64,000 nt of DNA from contig NZ_CP022133.1 in NCBI RefSeq assembly GCF_002211765.1, forward strand, positions 930,001 through 994,000. Direction: 5' to 3'. The number at the start of each line of letters is the position of its first letter. Positions within the stretch are counted from its first letter, which is position 1. Source of the DNA: Idiomarina piscisalsi (GTDB taxonomy: Bacteria > Pseudomonadota > Gammaproteobacteria > Enterobacterales > Alteromonadaceae). The position numbers and the translations under genes are program-made. Below, piece after piece: positions 51,166 to 61,153 of the stretch. The notes beneath the pieces are model-generated. The model was not told the DNA's origin, did no database searches, and saw only the letters and a list, made by a program, of their open reading frames with translations.

Positions 51166-52734
51166 TTATCCGTAATAGGTGGGGGCTGCCGGACCAACCG
51201 GTAGTCCAAAGCCAAATACCCAAATAAAGAACAACACGGTCCATCCTAAGAAGAAAATCATTGAGTAAGGCAGCATCATAGCGACCAATGTGCCAATACC
51301 TAAGTTTTGCTTATAGCGGGCAGCAACAGCCAGTATTAAACCAAAGTAACTCATCATGGGCGTTATCACGTTAGTGACCGAGTCTCCGATACGATAAGCC
51401 GCTTGAATCACTTCTGGTGAGTAACCAATAAGCATCAGCATAGGTACGAAAATTGGGGCAGTGATGGCCCATTGCGCGGACGCTGAGCCCAGCATTAGGT
51501 TTACAAATCCGCAGACCATAATGAAAAACACAAAAATGAGTGGTCCAGTCATGCCGATGTTGGTTAAAAACTCCGCGCCATTGATAGCGAAAATGGTGCC
51601 AAAGTTGGTCCATTTAAAGAAGTTAACGAACTGAGCGGCGAAGAAGACCAGCACGATATACATACCCATGGTGCCCATGCTGTGCGACATCGCATCAATG
51701 ACGTCACGGTCGTTTTTCATGGTGTTTACGACTCGACCATAAACGAAACCTGGAATGGCGAAGAAGAAGAAAATGTAAACCACAACGCCTTTTAAGAACG
51801 GAGAGCCTTTCACATCACCGGTTTCAGGGTGGCGAAGAATACCCCATTCAGGTACCACTGTTAATGCAAGAATACCAGCTAGGACTAACGCGCTTACGCC
51901 GGCCAGCTTCAAACCGCGTTTCTCCATAATATTGAGTGGTTCCATCGATGACTGATCGGATAAATCAATGGACGCTTCGTCCTTATTGTATTTACCCAGC
52001 TTAGGTTCAACGATTTTGTCGGTAATTACCGCACCCATAATGGCAATAAGGAAGGTACTTATCATCATAAAATACCAGTTGGCTTCAGCGCCCACGGTAT
52101 AGTTTTCGTCGACTATTTTTGCTGCTTCCTGAGTGATGCCGGAAAGTAATGGGTCAACGGTACCTATTAATAAATTGGCGCTATAGCCCGCCGAAACGCC
52201 AGCGAACGCGGCTGCCAGACCAGCGAGTGGGTGGCGACCCAGGCCATAGAAGATCATAGCCGCTAAAGGTACGAGAACAACATAACCTAACTCTGATGCG
52301 GTATTCGAAATAACGCCCGCAAAAACGACCGTCACCGTAATAAGCTTAGGCGGGGCTTTCATAACCAAGCCACGCATAGCCGCAGAAATCAGCCCGGAAC
52401 GCTCAGCCACACCAACACCTAATAAAGCGACAAGCACCGTTCCCAATGGCGTAAAACCAGTAAAGTTAGTGACCAGGTTTGTCACAATTTTTTGTATGCC
52501 TTCGGCATTTAAAAGACTAACCGCCTGAATGACCGTTTCGCCGTCGCGAGGGTCAATAGCGCTAACGCCAAAATAGGCGGCCACACCGCTGGCAACAATA
52601 ACCAGTAAACAAAAAATTGCGAATAAGGTGATAGGGTGAGGCAACAAGTTGCCTAACCATTCAACCATATCGAGGAATCGGGTAAACCAGCCGCGCTTAC
52701 TTGTCTCTGAATAGCCATTATTGGAAGACTGCAT
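51166..52734 (-). CDS. AbgT family transporter (copy 2)
   Basis: At 522 residues it is a clear paralogue of the gene at 44883-46454 and shares LGVGVAERSGLI, ASELGYVVLVPLAAMIFYGLG, GVSAGYSANLLIGTVDPLLS and GSASAQWAITAPIFVPMLM with YRIGDSVTNVITPMMSYFG. The differences are spread over the whole length, so the duplication is old. The signature helices and the re-entrant GDS segment are intact. It is separated from fadE upstream by a strong terminator and so has its own promoter. Confidence 0.92.
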   Translation of the reverse strand: MQSSNNGYSETSKRGWFTRFLDMVEWLGNLLPHPITLFAIFCLLVIVASGVAAYFGVSAIDPRDGETVIQAVSLLNAEGIQKIVTNLVTNFTGFTPLGTVLVALLGVGVAERSGLISAAMRGLVMKAPPKLITVTVVFAGVISNTASELGYVVLVPLAAMIFYGLGRHPLAGLAAAFAGVSAGYSANLLIGTVDPLLSGITQEAAKIVDENYTVGAEANWYFMMISTFLIAIMGAVITDKIVEPKLGKYNKDEASIDLSDQSSMEPLNIMEKRGLKLAGVSALVLAGILALTVVPEWGILRHPETGDVKGSPFLKGVVVYIFFFFAIPGFVYGRVVNTMKNDRDVIDAMSHSMGTMGMYIVLVFFAAQFVNFFKWTNFGTIFAINGAEFLTNIGMTGPLIFVFFIMVCGFVNLMLGSASAQWAITAPIFVPMLMLIGYSPEVIQAAYRIGDSVTNVITPMMSYFGLILAVAARYKQNLGIGTLVAMMLPYSMIFFLGWTVLFFIWVFGFGLPVGPAAPTYYG

Positions 52735-52792
52735 AGCTTTCGCCTTTATTATTTTAACGTCATAATTTAAAAATCAGCACCGAATTCTAGCA

Positions 52793-52828
52793 TAAAAAAA
52801 AGGCGACTCTGCAAAACAGAGTCGCCTT
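52793..52828 (-). terminator. Rho-independent terminator after fadE
   Basis: On the minus strand a 12-bp perfect stem (52817-52828 with 52800-52811) and a five-base loop are followed by a run of T residues (A run 52793-52801 on the plus strand). It lies 25 bases beyond the fadE stop and before the second AbgT gene. Confidence 0.95.
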
Positions 52829-52852
52829 ATTGGTTTTCGAGTGCTTAACGTT

Positions 52853-55306
52853 TTAAGCTGCGTCACTCTCTTTCAAGTTTTTCAGCGCATAATCAAACGC
52901 CGCTTTACCCGCTAGTAAGTCTTCCGGCGCAAAGTCGTCAACATTGATAGTACGTAAACGGCCTTCTTCCGTTTTTTCCAGAAGGGCGACTTCGTCATCG
53001 CTTAGTACGCCCAATTCTCTACCTTTAGCGGCAATCTGATCTAACTGAGTAAAGCTGAAACGTTTACCGGCTGCCTTGCAAACTTTGTCGTACAGTGGCT
53101 CGGCAGCAATGACGTTTTGCAGTGTTTCCTCTAAGAAACCAAAGTGACCTTCAGGGCTCAGGAACTGACCTTTACCCAGACGAGTGCGAACATCATTTGG
53201 AGACATCAGCATACGCGCAATTTTGTGATCGTTCTTGTCGCTTGGACGCTTCGCAATGCGACCCAGCGGGAACATAATGGCGCGCATGACAGAGCCAACA
53301 CCACCAAAGTTATCCAACATAGACAGTTGAGCTTCCTGAAGCTTGTGCAAGGTATCCTGCATAGCCCAATGCATCAGTGGCAAGTCTTCTTTAATTTGCC
53401 CTTCATCATGGAAACGTTTCAAAATTGCAGAGCCAATGTATAGGTAGCTCAACATATCGCCTAAGCGGGCCGATACACGCTCTTTACGCTTCAGGCTGCC
53501 ACCAAGCACGCCCATAGCGACGTCAGACAGCAATGCCATGTTGGCACTGAAACGGTTCATTTGCTGGTAGTACTTACGTGCAGGACCGCTTACAGGCACT
53601 GAACTTAAGCGATGACCACCAAAGCCGTAAAACACTGAGCGCATAAAGTTGCTTGCGGCAAAACCGATATGACCAAACAAGGCGTTATCGAACTTCTTAA
53701 GCGCTTCAAGGCCTTGCTCTGCTGACGCTTCCATTTCTTTTAATACGTAAGGATGGCAGCGAATGGCGCCCTGACCGTAAATCATCATGTTACGAGTCAG
53801 AATGTTCGCGCCTTCAACGGTAATGGCAACCGGTACGCCCTGGTAACCACGACCTAAGTAGTTATTTGGACCTAAACAGATGCCTTTACCGCCATGAATA
53901 TCCATCGCGTCGTCCATGCAGGCGCGCAATTTCTCAGTCATGTGGTATTTAGCGATAGCACCGATAACGGAAGGCTTCTCACCCAAGTCGATACCTTTGG
54001 TGGACAGAGTCGTCACCGCGTCCATTAGATATGCGTTACCTGCGATGCGAGCCATTGGCTCTTCAACACCTTCCATTTTACCAATCGGTAGCTTGAATTG
54101 ACGACGAATGCGTGAGTACGCACCGGTCGCCAGAGCAATAGATTTAATACCACCGGCACTGTTTGATGGCAGAGTAATAGAGCGGCCTACGGATAAACAC
54201 TCAACCAGCATACGCCAGCCTTTACCGGCATTTTTCTGACCGCCAATAATATAGTCTAACGGTACGAATACATCATTGCCGCGAATCGGACCATTCTGGA
54301 ACGGTACGTTCAGCGGGAAGTGACGACGACCAATTTCAACGCCTTTGGTGTCACGAGGAATCAGTGCACAGGTAATGCCCAGTTCTTTTTCTTCGCCGAT
54401 TAAGCCGTCAGGATCGTACATTTTGAAAGCCAGACCTAATACGGTCGCAACCGGCGCCAGTGTGATATAGCGCTTATTGAAGTTCAGCTTAATACCAACG
54501 ATTTCTTCGCCGTTCCACTCGCCTTTACAGACAACACCTGAGTCAGGAATCGCTCCGGCGTCAGAACCTGCTTCCGGGCTGGTTAATGCGAAACACGGAA
54601 TTTCGTCACCACTTGCCAGGCGTGGCAGGTAATGATCCTGCTGCTCTTTGGTACCATAGTGCTGAAGCAACTCGCCCGGGCCTAATGAGTTAGGTACACC
54701 GACCGTCGAGGCTAAAACCGTACTAACACCGGCAAGCTTCTGCAGAACGCGAGACTGAGCGTACGCCGAAAACTCCAGACCACCGTATTCTTTTTTGATG
54801 ATCATCGCGAAGAACTTATTGTCCTTCAGATACTGCCATACGTGCTCAGGCATATCGGTTAGCTCATGCGTGACTTCCCAATCATCCAGCATTTTGCAGA
54901 CTTCTTCGCATGGACCATCTAAAAACGCTTGCTCTTCTGCGGTTAATTCTGCTTTTGGCACATCTAATAGCTTTTTCCAGTCAGGATCGCCGCTGAATAA
55001 GTCGCCGTCCCACCAAACTGTACCGGCTTCCAACGCATCGCGCTCGGTGTCAGACATTTCTGGCATGACTTTGCGGTACGCTTTAAGAATTGGCTTAGTT
55101 AGCAAGTTCATGCGAACGGGTGCTAAATTAAGAGGAATTAAGATAACGGCAAGAATTGTCCACAGCACAGGGCCGACAATTTCCAGTACGTTACCAATAG
55201 CAAACATAGCGACCATGCCCACGCTGAATAACAGTAGGCTAGCGCGCTTGTAAATGAGAGCTGCCGCAACAATAACGGTAGCGATAATCCAAAGTGCAAT
55301 ACTCAT
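52853..55306 (-). CDS. fadE: Acyl-CoA dehydrogenase FadE
   Basis: FadE performs the first step of beta-oxidation, FAD-dependent oxidation of acyl-CoA to enoyl-CoA. Two or three N-terminal membrane helices are followed by the dehydrogenase fold with [48 protein letters not shown] and [12 protein letters not shown]. The frame extends to 55351, but the ATG at 55306 with GGAG nine bases upstream gives 817 residues, close to E. coli FadE (814). A candidate FadR operator sits 18 bases before the start. The gene is monocistronic. Confidence 0.95.
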   Translation of the reverse strand: MSIALWIIATVIVAAALIYKRASLLLFSVGMVAMFAIGNVLEIVGPVLWTILAVILIPLNLAPVRMNLLTKPILKAYRKVMPEMSDTERDALEAGTVWWDGDLFSGDPDWKKLLDVPKAELTAEEQAFLDGPCEEVCKMLDDWEVTHELTDMPEHVWQYLKDNKFFAMIIKKEYGGLEFSAYAQSRVLQKLAGVSTVLASTVGVPNSLGPGELLQHYGTKEQQDHYLPRLASGDEIPCFALTSPEAGSDAGAIPDSGVVCKGEWNGEEIVGIKLNFNKRYITLAPVATVLGLAFKMYDPDGLIGEEKELGITCALIPRDTKGVEIGRRHFPLNVPFQNGPIRGNDVFVPLDYIIGGQKNAGKGWRMLVECLSVGRSITLPSNSAGGIKSIALATGAYSRIRRQFKLPIGKMEGVEEPMARIAGNAYLMDAVTTLSTKGIDLGEKPSVIGAIAKYHMTEKLRACMDDAMDIHGGKGICLGPNNYLGRGYQGVPVAITVEGANILTRNMMIYGQGAIRCHPYVLKEMEASAEQGLEALKKFDNALFGHIGFAASNFMRSVFYGFGGHRLSSVPVSGPARKYYQQMNRFSANMALLSDVAMGVLGGSLKRKERVSARLGDMLSYLYIGSAILKRFHDEGQIKEDLPLMHWAMQDTLHKLQEAQLSMLDNFGGVGSVMRAIMFPLGRIAKRPSDKNDHKIARMLMSPNDVRTRLGKGQFLSPEGHFGFLEETLQNVIAAEPLYDKVCKAAGKRFSFTQLDQIAAKGRELGVLSDDEVALLEKTEEGRLRTINVDDFAPEDLLAGKAAFDYALKNLKESDAA

Positions 55307-55323
55307 AGTGTAATACTCCGATT

Positions 55324-55343
55324 TGGAGGTCTGACCAGTTATA
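55324..55343 (-). promoter_or_regulatory. Candidate FadR operator overlapping the fadE -10
   Basis: On the minus strand 55340-55324 reads AACTGGTCAGACCTCCA, containing the TGGTCnGACC core of E. coli-type FadR boxes. A -10-like TATAAC (55343-55338) overlaps it by three bases, so a bound repressor would cover the start site. Fatty-acid derepression of fadE by FadR is well established in E. coli. Whether this organism has FadR is not visible here. Confidence 0.5.
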
Positions 55344-55384
55344 CTGTGCAAGTTAGATCAACCAGACATTATTTTCAAGAAAAA

Positions 55385-55402
55385 TTTGAACGCGCGTTTG
55401 AA
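55385..55402. promoter_or_regulatory. Candidate PsrA-like palindrome in the fadE/DUF3108 gap
   Basis: TTTGAACGCGCGTTTGAA has a perfect AACGCGCGTT core with near-symmetric flanks. It resembles the C/G-AAAC-N4-GTTT-C/G pattern of PsrA sites with one half-site mismatch. PsrA controls fatty acid degradation in many gammaproteobacteria. It lies upstream of both fadE and the divergent DUF3108 gene. Confidence 0.35.
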
Positions 55403-55449
55403 TTTTCTGTCAATGTAAGTATCCAGTTGTCACGGTGAATGGAGTAGTG

Positions 55450-56205
55450 ATGTTAAAACGGACAATGTATTTTTTAATGGCTTCCACTGTACTGAGTTTC
55501 TCTCAGCTTGCGCCAGTTCACGCAGACGATACGGCAAAAGCAACTCAGGGCATTAACGATACCATGAAACCGTATGAAGCAAACTACGTTATTACACGTG
55601 GCGATAGTGAATATGGTGAGGGCTATCGATACTTAGAAGTGTCGCCTGACAACGAGTGGCAGTTGCGCACAAAATCTGACATTTCCTGGTTCATTTTGTC
55701 GGACACAAGAGAAGCTCGGTCTGTCTTTATTGTGGATGATGAAAATAACCGACTGGAGCCCCGCGAGTTTATTTACATGCGTACGGGAACCGGATCAGAC
55801 AAGTCTTTTCATGGTGAATTCCGAGCAGATGATAAGAAGGTCCGCAATGTCGATACCGGTCGTATGCTGGATATAAATTGGGAAAATGCGTTGTTTGATG
55901 AAGCGAATGTCATTGAACAGTTACGCATTGATGTAGCGGGTGGAGCAGAGCAGTTTAAATACCGGGTGGTTAATGAGAAAGGTGAAGAAGACGAGTACCG
56001 TTTCAGAGTGATGGCCGAGAGTCAGGTTCTGTCCTTGCCATATGGAGAAGTTGAAGCGATAAAAGTAGGTCGCGTTCGCGACAATAACCGCCGCCAGACG
56101 TTTTTTTGGTTTGCCCCCGAATTAAACTACGTGATGGTTAAAATGCAGCAATTCAAAGAAGGTGACGAACAAGCCACCATGTCTTTGAGAAGTTTAGATA
56201 TGTGA
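55450..56205 (+). CDS. DUF3108 domain exported protein
   Basis: This resembles DUF3108 proteins: periplasmic, about 250 residues, function unknown. A signal peptide (LKRTMYFLMASTVLSFSQ, cleavage near VHA) leads a beta-rich domain with the typical opening PYEANYVITRGDSEYGEG, LRTKSDISWFILSDTREARS and C-terminal FFWFAPELNYVMVKMQQ. GGAG at 55441-55444 is five bases from the ATG at 55450, which is preferred over the GTG at 55435 (251 residues). It lies directly before convergent purN, a neighbourhood seen for DUF3108 in other gammaproteobacteria. Confidence 0.85.
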   Translation: MLKRTMYFLMASTVLSFSQLAPVHADDTAKATQGINDTMKPYEANYVITRGDSEYGEGYRYLEVSPDNEWQLRTKSDISWFILSDTREARSVFIVDDENNRLEPREFIYMRTGTGSDKSFHGEFRADDKKVRNVDTGRMLDINWENALFDEANVIEQLRIDVAGGAEQFKYRVVNEKGEEDEYRFRVMAESQVLSLPYGEVEAIKVGRVRDNNRRQTFFWFAPELNYVMVKMQQFKEGDEQATMSLRSLDM

Positions 56206-56210
56206 TCAAT

Positions 56211-56849
56211 TTACTCCGAGGCGTAGCCCTGAGCGCCCAAGACTTCACCGTCTAAAGTAACGCGGCCGCCTTCGAGTTTTACGCGCTCCTGGCAGAACCA
56301 GTTGACCACGAGTGGATAAATACGGTGCTCTTGTTCGTGCACTCGGGCTTGAACTTCGTCGACTGTGTCGCCTTCAAAAATAGGTACTTTGGCTTGCAAT
56401 ACGACTGGACCGCCATCGAGTTCTTCGGTGACGAAATGGACGCTTACGCCATGCTCGGTGTCGCCAGCATCTAATGCCCGTTGATGGGTATTTACACCTT
56501 TGTATTTCGGCAAAAGAGAAGGGTGGATGTTGAACATGCGACCTTCGTAATGACGAGTGAAGTCACCGGTCAGTATGCGCATAAAGCCAGCTAAGACGAC
56601 TAAATCGGGCTGGTAACTATCAATTAACGCTTTAAGTTCAGCATCGTAAGCCTCGCGTGAATCAAATTCTCTGTGGCTCAGCACTTCCGTGCTAATACCC
56701 TTGGCTGCGGCTTTTTCCAGACCTTTCGCGGAAGCTTTATTAGAAATGACCGCAACCACTTCACCGGCAACTTTACCCTCTTCACAGGCTTGTTGAATGG
56801 CCTGCATATTACTGCCGGTGCCTGATATCAGTACAACAATGCGTTTCAT
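56211..56849 (-). CDS. purN: Phosphoribosylglycinamide formyltransferase (GART)
   Basis: PurN transfers a formyl group from 10-formyl-THF to GAR, the third step of purine synthesis. ISGTGSNMQAI binds the phosphate, NIHPSLLPKYKG contains the catalytic Asn and His, and GVSVHFVTEELDGGPVV completes the active site with its Asp. The 212 residues match E. coli PurN. Its ATG overlaps the purM stop by one base (TAATG), so translation is coupled in a purM-purN operon. Confidence 0.97.
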   Translation of the reverse strand: MKRIVVLISGTGSNMQAIQQACEEGKVAGEVVAVISNKASAKGLEKAAAKGISTEVLSHREFDSREAYDAELKALIDSYQPDLVVLAGFMRILTGDFTRHYEGRMFNIHPSLLPKYKGVNTHQRALDAGDTEHGVSVHFVTEELDGGPVVLQAKVPIFEGDTVDEVQARVHEQEHRIYPLVVNWFCQERVKLEGGRVTLDGEVLGAQGYASE

Positions 56850-57904
56850 TAGTGCGTCTCGTCGGCCAGAATATCGACTTGCTCTTCACCTTCCGACGCA
56901 TTGGCTATGCGGCCGATTTTCCACGCATCTTCGCCAGCGTCGGTCAGTATCTGAATGGCTTTATCGGCTTGGTCATTAGGCACGGCAATAACCATACCCA
57001 CACCGCAGTTAAAAGTGCGGTACATTTCTTTCATACTGACGTTGCCGTTGTCTTTCAACCAGTCAAAAATAACTGGCCAGTCCCAGCTGTTACCGTCAAT
57101 AACGGCTTTACTGCCCTTTGGAAGGACTCGTGGAATGTTTTCCCAGAAGCCGCCACCGGTAATGTGTGACAAGGCATGCACAGGAACATGCTTAATCAGT
57201 TCAAGCACCGACTTAACATAAATGCGAGTAGGCTCTAATAAATGATCCGCTAGCGTTTTGCCTTGTAGGTGAGACTCTAAGTCGGCACCACTTACTTCAA
57301 TAATCTTACGAATCAGTGAGTAGCCGTTTGAGTGCGGGCCGCTTGACGCCAGTGCAATTAAGGCATCGCCGTCAGCAACTTTGGTGCCGTCGATAATGTC
57401 TGACTTTTCGACAACCCCAGTACAAAAGCCCGCTAAGTCGTAGTCGCCATGTTCGTACATGCCCGGCATTTCTGCCGTTTCTCCGCCGATAAGTGCGCAG
57501 CCTGACTGTTCACAGCCGTCACCAATGCCTGCGACGACGTCAGCAGCAACCTCAACATCCAGTTTTCCTGTTGCGTAATAGTCTAGGAAAAACAGCGGCT
57601 CTGCGCCTTGCACAATAAGGTCGTTAACACACATCGCGACTAAGTCGATGCCGACACCGCGATGGCGTTTAAGGTCAATAGCTAAACGTAATTTTGTACC
57701 AACACCGTCCGTACCTGAGACTAAAACGGGTTGCTTGTATCCTGCTGGAATTTCACAAAGTGCGCCAAACCCACCAATGTTACCCATTACTTCTGGTCGA
57801 TGCGTGCGTTTCGTCACGCCCTTGATACGGTCAACCAATGCATTACCAGCGTCAATATCGACGCCCGCGTCTTTGTAACTTAAAGAAGGTTTGTTATCGC
57901 TCAC
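56849..57904 (-). CDS. purM: Phosphoribosylformylglycinamidine cyclo-ligase (AIR synthetase)
   Basis: PurM closes the imidazole ring of AIR using ATP, the fifth step of purine synthesis. The 351 residues show the family features: [18 protein letters not shown], the ATP-binding [43 protein letters not shown] and [16 protein letters not shown]. First gene of purM-purN. It is divergent from the GNAT-C39 gene across 119 bases. Confidence 0.98.
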   Translation of the reverse strand: MSDNKPSLSYKDAGVDIDAGNALVDRIKGVTKRTHRPEVMGNIGGFGALCEIPAGYKQPVLVSGTDGVGTKLRLAIDLKRHRGVGIDLVAMCVNDLIVQGAEPLFFLDYYATGKLDVEVAADVVAGIGDGCEQSGCALIGGETAEMPGMYEHGDYDLAGFCTGVVEKSDIIDGTKVADGDALIALASSGPHSNGYSLIRKIIEVSGADLESHLQGKTLADHLLEPTRIYVKSVLELIKHVPVHALSHITGGGFWENIPRVLPKGSKAVIDGNSWDWPVIFDWLKDNGNVSMKEMYRTFNCGVGMVIAVPNDQADKAIQILTDAGEDAWKIGRIANASEGEEQVDILADETH

Positions 57905-58023
57905 AGAATTATCCCGACAGGCAAAAAATTTGCGCGCAAGTTTAACACGATTTGTGGTACAAAAGGTAGTCTGAAGCCTGAGGTTATTAGCTCAGGAACT
58001 TTATTACGAGGTGCGCTCTAAGT

Positions 58024-59172
58024 ATGGCTTCTCAAAGCTATAAAATAACCTGTGCTCAATCGCTTCATCTGGATGCCGTGGCAACGCTAGAAGCGAAAAC
58101 CTACCCTGAAGATGCTATCAGCAAACGTAGCTTCCGCCGTTTTATTGAGTCGGAAACGGCCGACTTTTTTGTACTTGAAGTGAACGGCAACGTCGAAGGT
58201 TATGTTGTGGTGTTGTATCGCAACAACACCAACTTGGCTCGTTTGTATGCGCTGGTGGTCAGTGAACGTTATCGTCATAAAGGCTACGGGCGTTTATTGC
58301 TTCATAAAGGTGAAGAATTAGCTGACGAACGGCATTCTCTATTTTTACGTACCGAAGTGGCGGTGTCTAATAAGGTCGCTCAAAAGCTACTTATTGGTGA
58401 TGGGTTTCACTCTATAGAGTTGCGAGAAGCCTACTTTCCGGTGACTCAGGCACAGTCGAGTGACGCGCTTGTGCTGCAAAAACTCCTGCCACGCTATGAA
58501 CTCGGCGAAGATGCCGGTGTGGGCGCTACCGAAACCTACGTTCCTATGTTAACCCAGTCGACAGAGTTTACCTGTGGGCCGGCAAGCTTATTAATGGCGC
58601 TCGATTACTTTGGCTACCCAAGTCATGACCCTCAATCTGAAGAGCTGGAAATTTGGCGCGAAGCAACCACGATTTATATGACCTCTGGACACGGCGGTTG
58701 CGGACCTTATGGATTAGCTCGGGCCGCGTTAAAAAGAGGCTTGAATGTTCGTGTTGAGGTGAATACCGATCAGCCATTGTTTGTCGACTCGGTAAGGCAT
58801 GAGCAGAAGAAAGCCGTTATTGAACGAATACAGCAAGTCGATATCGGCTATTTACGTGAGAGAAATGTAGCCGTATCCGTAGGCGATTATACACTAGAGT
58901 CGTTGTGTCATGACTTGGCGGCTGGGTCGTTGGTCATGGCGCTTATTTCAACCTATTTATTTGACGGTATTCGAGCACCCCATTGGGTTTTGATATGCGC
59001 CGCAGACGACGATTTTGTTTATATTAATGACCCAGATTACGATACCTTACCGTGGCAGTCGCCGACAGAAAGACAATACCTACCGATACCGGTCAAAACG
59101 TTCAGTAAAGCCTTTGGATATGGCGGCAAGAAGCAAAAAGCGGCGGTGATTCTGTCGGTTAAAAATAGGTAA
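58024..59172 (+). CDS. GNAT acetyltransferase fused to a peptidase C39-like domain
   Basis: Residues 1-150 form a GNAT domain, with the acetyl-CoA pyrophosphate loop in RYRHKGYGRLLL after ALVVSE. Residues 170-375 form a papain-fold domain of the C39 type: TEFTCGPASLLMALDYFG gives Cys184, APHWVLICAA gives His320 and INDPDYDT gives Asp336, so the triad is complete. There is no signal peptide or transmembrane segment, and no transporter is fused, so it acts in the cytoplasm. The architecture suggests modification plus cleavage of a protein or peptide; the substrate is unknown. It is monocistronic, with GAGG before the ATG. Confidence 0.88.
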   Translation: MASQSYKITCAQSLHLDAVATLEAKTYPEDAISKRSFRRFIESETADFFVLEVNGNVEGYVVVLYRNNTNLARLYALVVSERYRHKGYGRLLLHKGEELADERHSLFLRTEVAVSNKVAQKLLIGDGFHSIELREAYFPVTQAQSSDALVLQKLLPRYELGEDAGVGATETYVPMLTQSTEFTCGPASLLMALDYFGYPSHDPQSEELEIWREATTIYMTSGHGGCGPYGLARAALKRGLNVRVEVNTDQPLFVDSVRHEQKKAVIERIQQVDIGYLRERNVAVSVGDYTLESLCHDLAAGSLVMALISTYLFDGIRAPHWVLICAADDDFVYINDPDYDTLPWQSPTERQYLPIPVKTFSKAFGYGGKKQKAAVILSVKNR

Positions 59173-59248
59173 AGTGATCAAATCACCTTGAAATCTCCGT
59201 AAATATGCACAAAGTCATAGTTTAGTTCCTAACAAAAAAGGATTCCGT

Positions 59249-60367
59249 ATGAGCTCTGCATTTGATGATTTCGAGTTAAAAGGCCACAAGTTTGATAATC
59301 GCTTTGTGGTTGCGCCAATGACCCGCACCAGTGCTGATAAAAAAGGTAAGCCAACCGAGCTTATGGGTGAATACTACGAGCGGTTCGCTAAAGGTGGCTG
59401 GAGTATGATTATCAGTGAAGGTGTTTATACCGACCGTCAGGCAAGCCAGGGCTATATTAATCAGCCGGGTATTACTGATGCACCGCAAACCGATGCCTGG
59501 AAAGAAATTGTTGAAAAAGTACATGAGCACGACTGCAAATTTATTTTACAGCTGATGCACGCAGGCGCCCAGTTCCAACACAATGAATATACGGACACGC
59601 CGATCGCGCCAAGTGCCGTACAGCCTAAAGGTGAGCCATTGAGTTTATATGGTGAAACTGACGGCTGGCCAGAAGTGAAAGCAATGGACGAAAGCGACTT
59701 CGATGCGGTCATGCAAGGCTTCGTTGGCGCCGTGAAGCGCGCAGAAGAGGCAGGGTTTGACGGTATTGAGCTGCATGCCGCCAATGGTTACTTGCTGAAT
59801 GAATTTTTAAGTGACTATTTCAACCAACGTGAAGACCAATGGGGTGGCAATATTGGTAAGCGTATTAAGTTTGTTGAAATGGTTGCAAAAGCGGCGAAAG
59901 CAGCGTCAAAAGATGATTTCATTGTTGGTATTCGCCTGGGCCAAATTACGGTGACCGACCCGGATTACCAGTGGCCGGAAGGCGAAGACGCTATGATAAA
60001 GCTGGTGAAAGCCTTGAAAGAGGCTGGAATAGACTATATTCATACAACGGACACCGACGTAAATCGTAAGCCATTTAAAGGTGGCAGTGCGAAGACGCTG
60101 GCGGAAGTTGTGCAGGAATTCAGCGATATTCCGTTGATAGTTAACGGTGGAATTGACCAGACCAATTATGAACACGTAGCCGCGCATTATCCGAACGCTA
60201 TGATGGCAGTGGCTAAAGCGGCGTTGGCAAACCCTGATCTCCCTAAGCGTTTGAAGTCAGGTGACAAAATTGAAGATTTAGACTTCGCCATGTTGCAGCC
60301 GACAGCAACGCTTGAAAATGAGTGGAAATGGCGAACTGAGCACGATAAACATATAAACGATAAATAA
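59249..60367 (+). CDS. Old yellow enzyme family NADH:flavin oxidoreductase
   Basis: An FMN TIM-barrel ene-reductase of 372 residues. FVVAPMTRTSA binds FMN, QLMHAGAQF is strand 3, HAANGYLLNEFLSDYFNQR carries the His-Asn pair that positions the electron-withdrawing substrate group, and REDQWGGNIGKR and LIVNGGID bind the phosphate. Physiological substrates are probably electrophilic alkenes. elbB follows after 24 bases in the same direction, so the two may share a transcript. Confidence 0.93.
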   Translation: MSSAFDDFELKGHKFDNRFVVAPMTRTSADKKGKPTELMGEYYERFAKGGWSMIISEGVYTDRQASQGYINQPGITDAPQTDAWKEIVEKVHEHDCKFILQLMHAGAQFQHNEYTDTPIAPSAVQPKGEPLSLYGETDGWPEVKAMDESDFDAVMQGFVGAVKRAEEAGFDGIELHAANGYLLNEFLSDYFNQREDQWGGNIGKRIKFVEMVAKAAKAASKDDFIVGIRLGQITVTDPDYQWPEGEDAMIKLVKALKEAGIDYIHTTDTDVNRKPFKGGSAKTLAEVVQEFSDIPLIVNGGIDQTNYEHVAAHYPNAMMAVAKAALANPDLPKRLKSGDKIEDLDFAMLQPTATLENEWKWRTEHDKHINDK

Positions 60368-60391
60368 ACTGACGTTTAAGTAGAGGTTTTT

Positions 60392-61045
60392 ATGAAAAAA
60401 GTAGCGGTACTATTGTCAGGTTGCGGTGTGTTTGACGGCGCTGAAGTGAATGAAGCGGTATTAACTCTGTTGCACCTTACCAAGCAAGGTGCTGCTTATC
60501 AGTGTTTCGCTCCCGACGTCGAGCAAATGCACACCATTAATCATTTGAAAGGCGAAGAAAGTGGCGACAAACGTAATGTACTGGAAGAAGCCGCACGCAT
60601 TGCTCGAGGAGAGGTGAAACCATTAAGCGAACTGGATGCATCGGAATTTGATGCCTTGATGTTACCGGGGGGCTTTGGTGTTGCGAAGAACTTTTGTGAT
60701 TTTGCAGTGAACGGGGCTGAAATGACCGTTAACGAGCAAGTTCTTAAAGTTGGTAAAGCCTTTGTTGATGCAGAGAAGCCTGCGGGCTATATGTGCATTG
60801 CGCCTGTTTTACTGCCACATATTTATGGCAGCGGTGTGAAAGTGACTGTGGGGAATGACCAAGAAGTCGCTGGCGCAATTAATACAATGGGTGGCGAACA
60901 TGTTGACTGTGGCGTGCGCGATATCGTGGTGGACGACAAGCACAAACTGGTGACAACACCGGCATATATGTTGGCAGACAACTTAGCGGATGCGGAAGAG
61001 GGCATTCGCAAATTGGTAGAAAAAGTGCTTTATATGGCCGCTTAA
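60392..61045 (+). CDS. elbB: ElbB, DJ-1/PfpI-type glyoxalase-like protein
   Basis: ElbB (SCRP-27A) is a DJ-1 superfamily protein reported to have glyoxalase III-like activity and linked to isoprenoid production in E. coli. It has KKVAVLLSGCGVFDGAEVNE at the N terminus, LMLPGGFGVAKN, and the nucleophile elbow GYMCIAPVLLP with the reactive Cys. The 217 residues match the E. coli length. AGAGG precedes the ATG. A 14-bp hairpin follows the stop. Confidence 0.95.
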   Translation: MKKVAVLLSGCGVFDGAEVNEAVLTLLHLTKQGAAYQCFAPDVEQMHTINHLKGEESGDKRNVLEEAARIARGEVKPLSELDASEFDALMLPGGFGVAKNFCDFAVNGAEMTVNEQVLKVGKAFVDAEKPAGYMCIAPVLLPHIYGSGVKVTVGNDQEVAGAINTMGGEHVDCGVRDIVVDDKHKLVTTPAYMLADNLADAEEGIRKLVEKVLYMAA

Positions 61046-61065
61046 GGTATGAAAGCCTAATAATT

Positions 61066-61103
61066 CACCGTTTAAGCGCGGAACTTATAGCGCTTAAACG
61101 GTG
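61066..61103 (+). terminator. 14-bp hairpin between elbB and tmRNA
   Basis: CACCGTTTAAGCGC (61066-61079) pairs perfectly with GCGCTTAAACGGTG (61090-61103) around a ten-base loop. There is no T run, so it is either a processed 3' end or a weak terminator for elbB. No clear tmRNA promoter hexamers were found in 61104-61153. Confidence 0.55.
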
Positions 61104-61153
61104 TCTGAGTTATAGTATCGACATTACGTCATTAAGAACTGACAGAAAACTTT

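Noticed and set aside
54795..55253. 152-codon frame on the plus strand inside fadE
   Set aside because: It is antisense to a highly conserved coding region, has a low-complexity Ser-rich composition and no ribosome site.
57920..57935. PurR-like box before purM
   Set aside because: The minus strand has CGCAAA and TTT in the right places, but the central CG essential for PurR binding is TT and the outer bases do not match.
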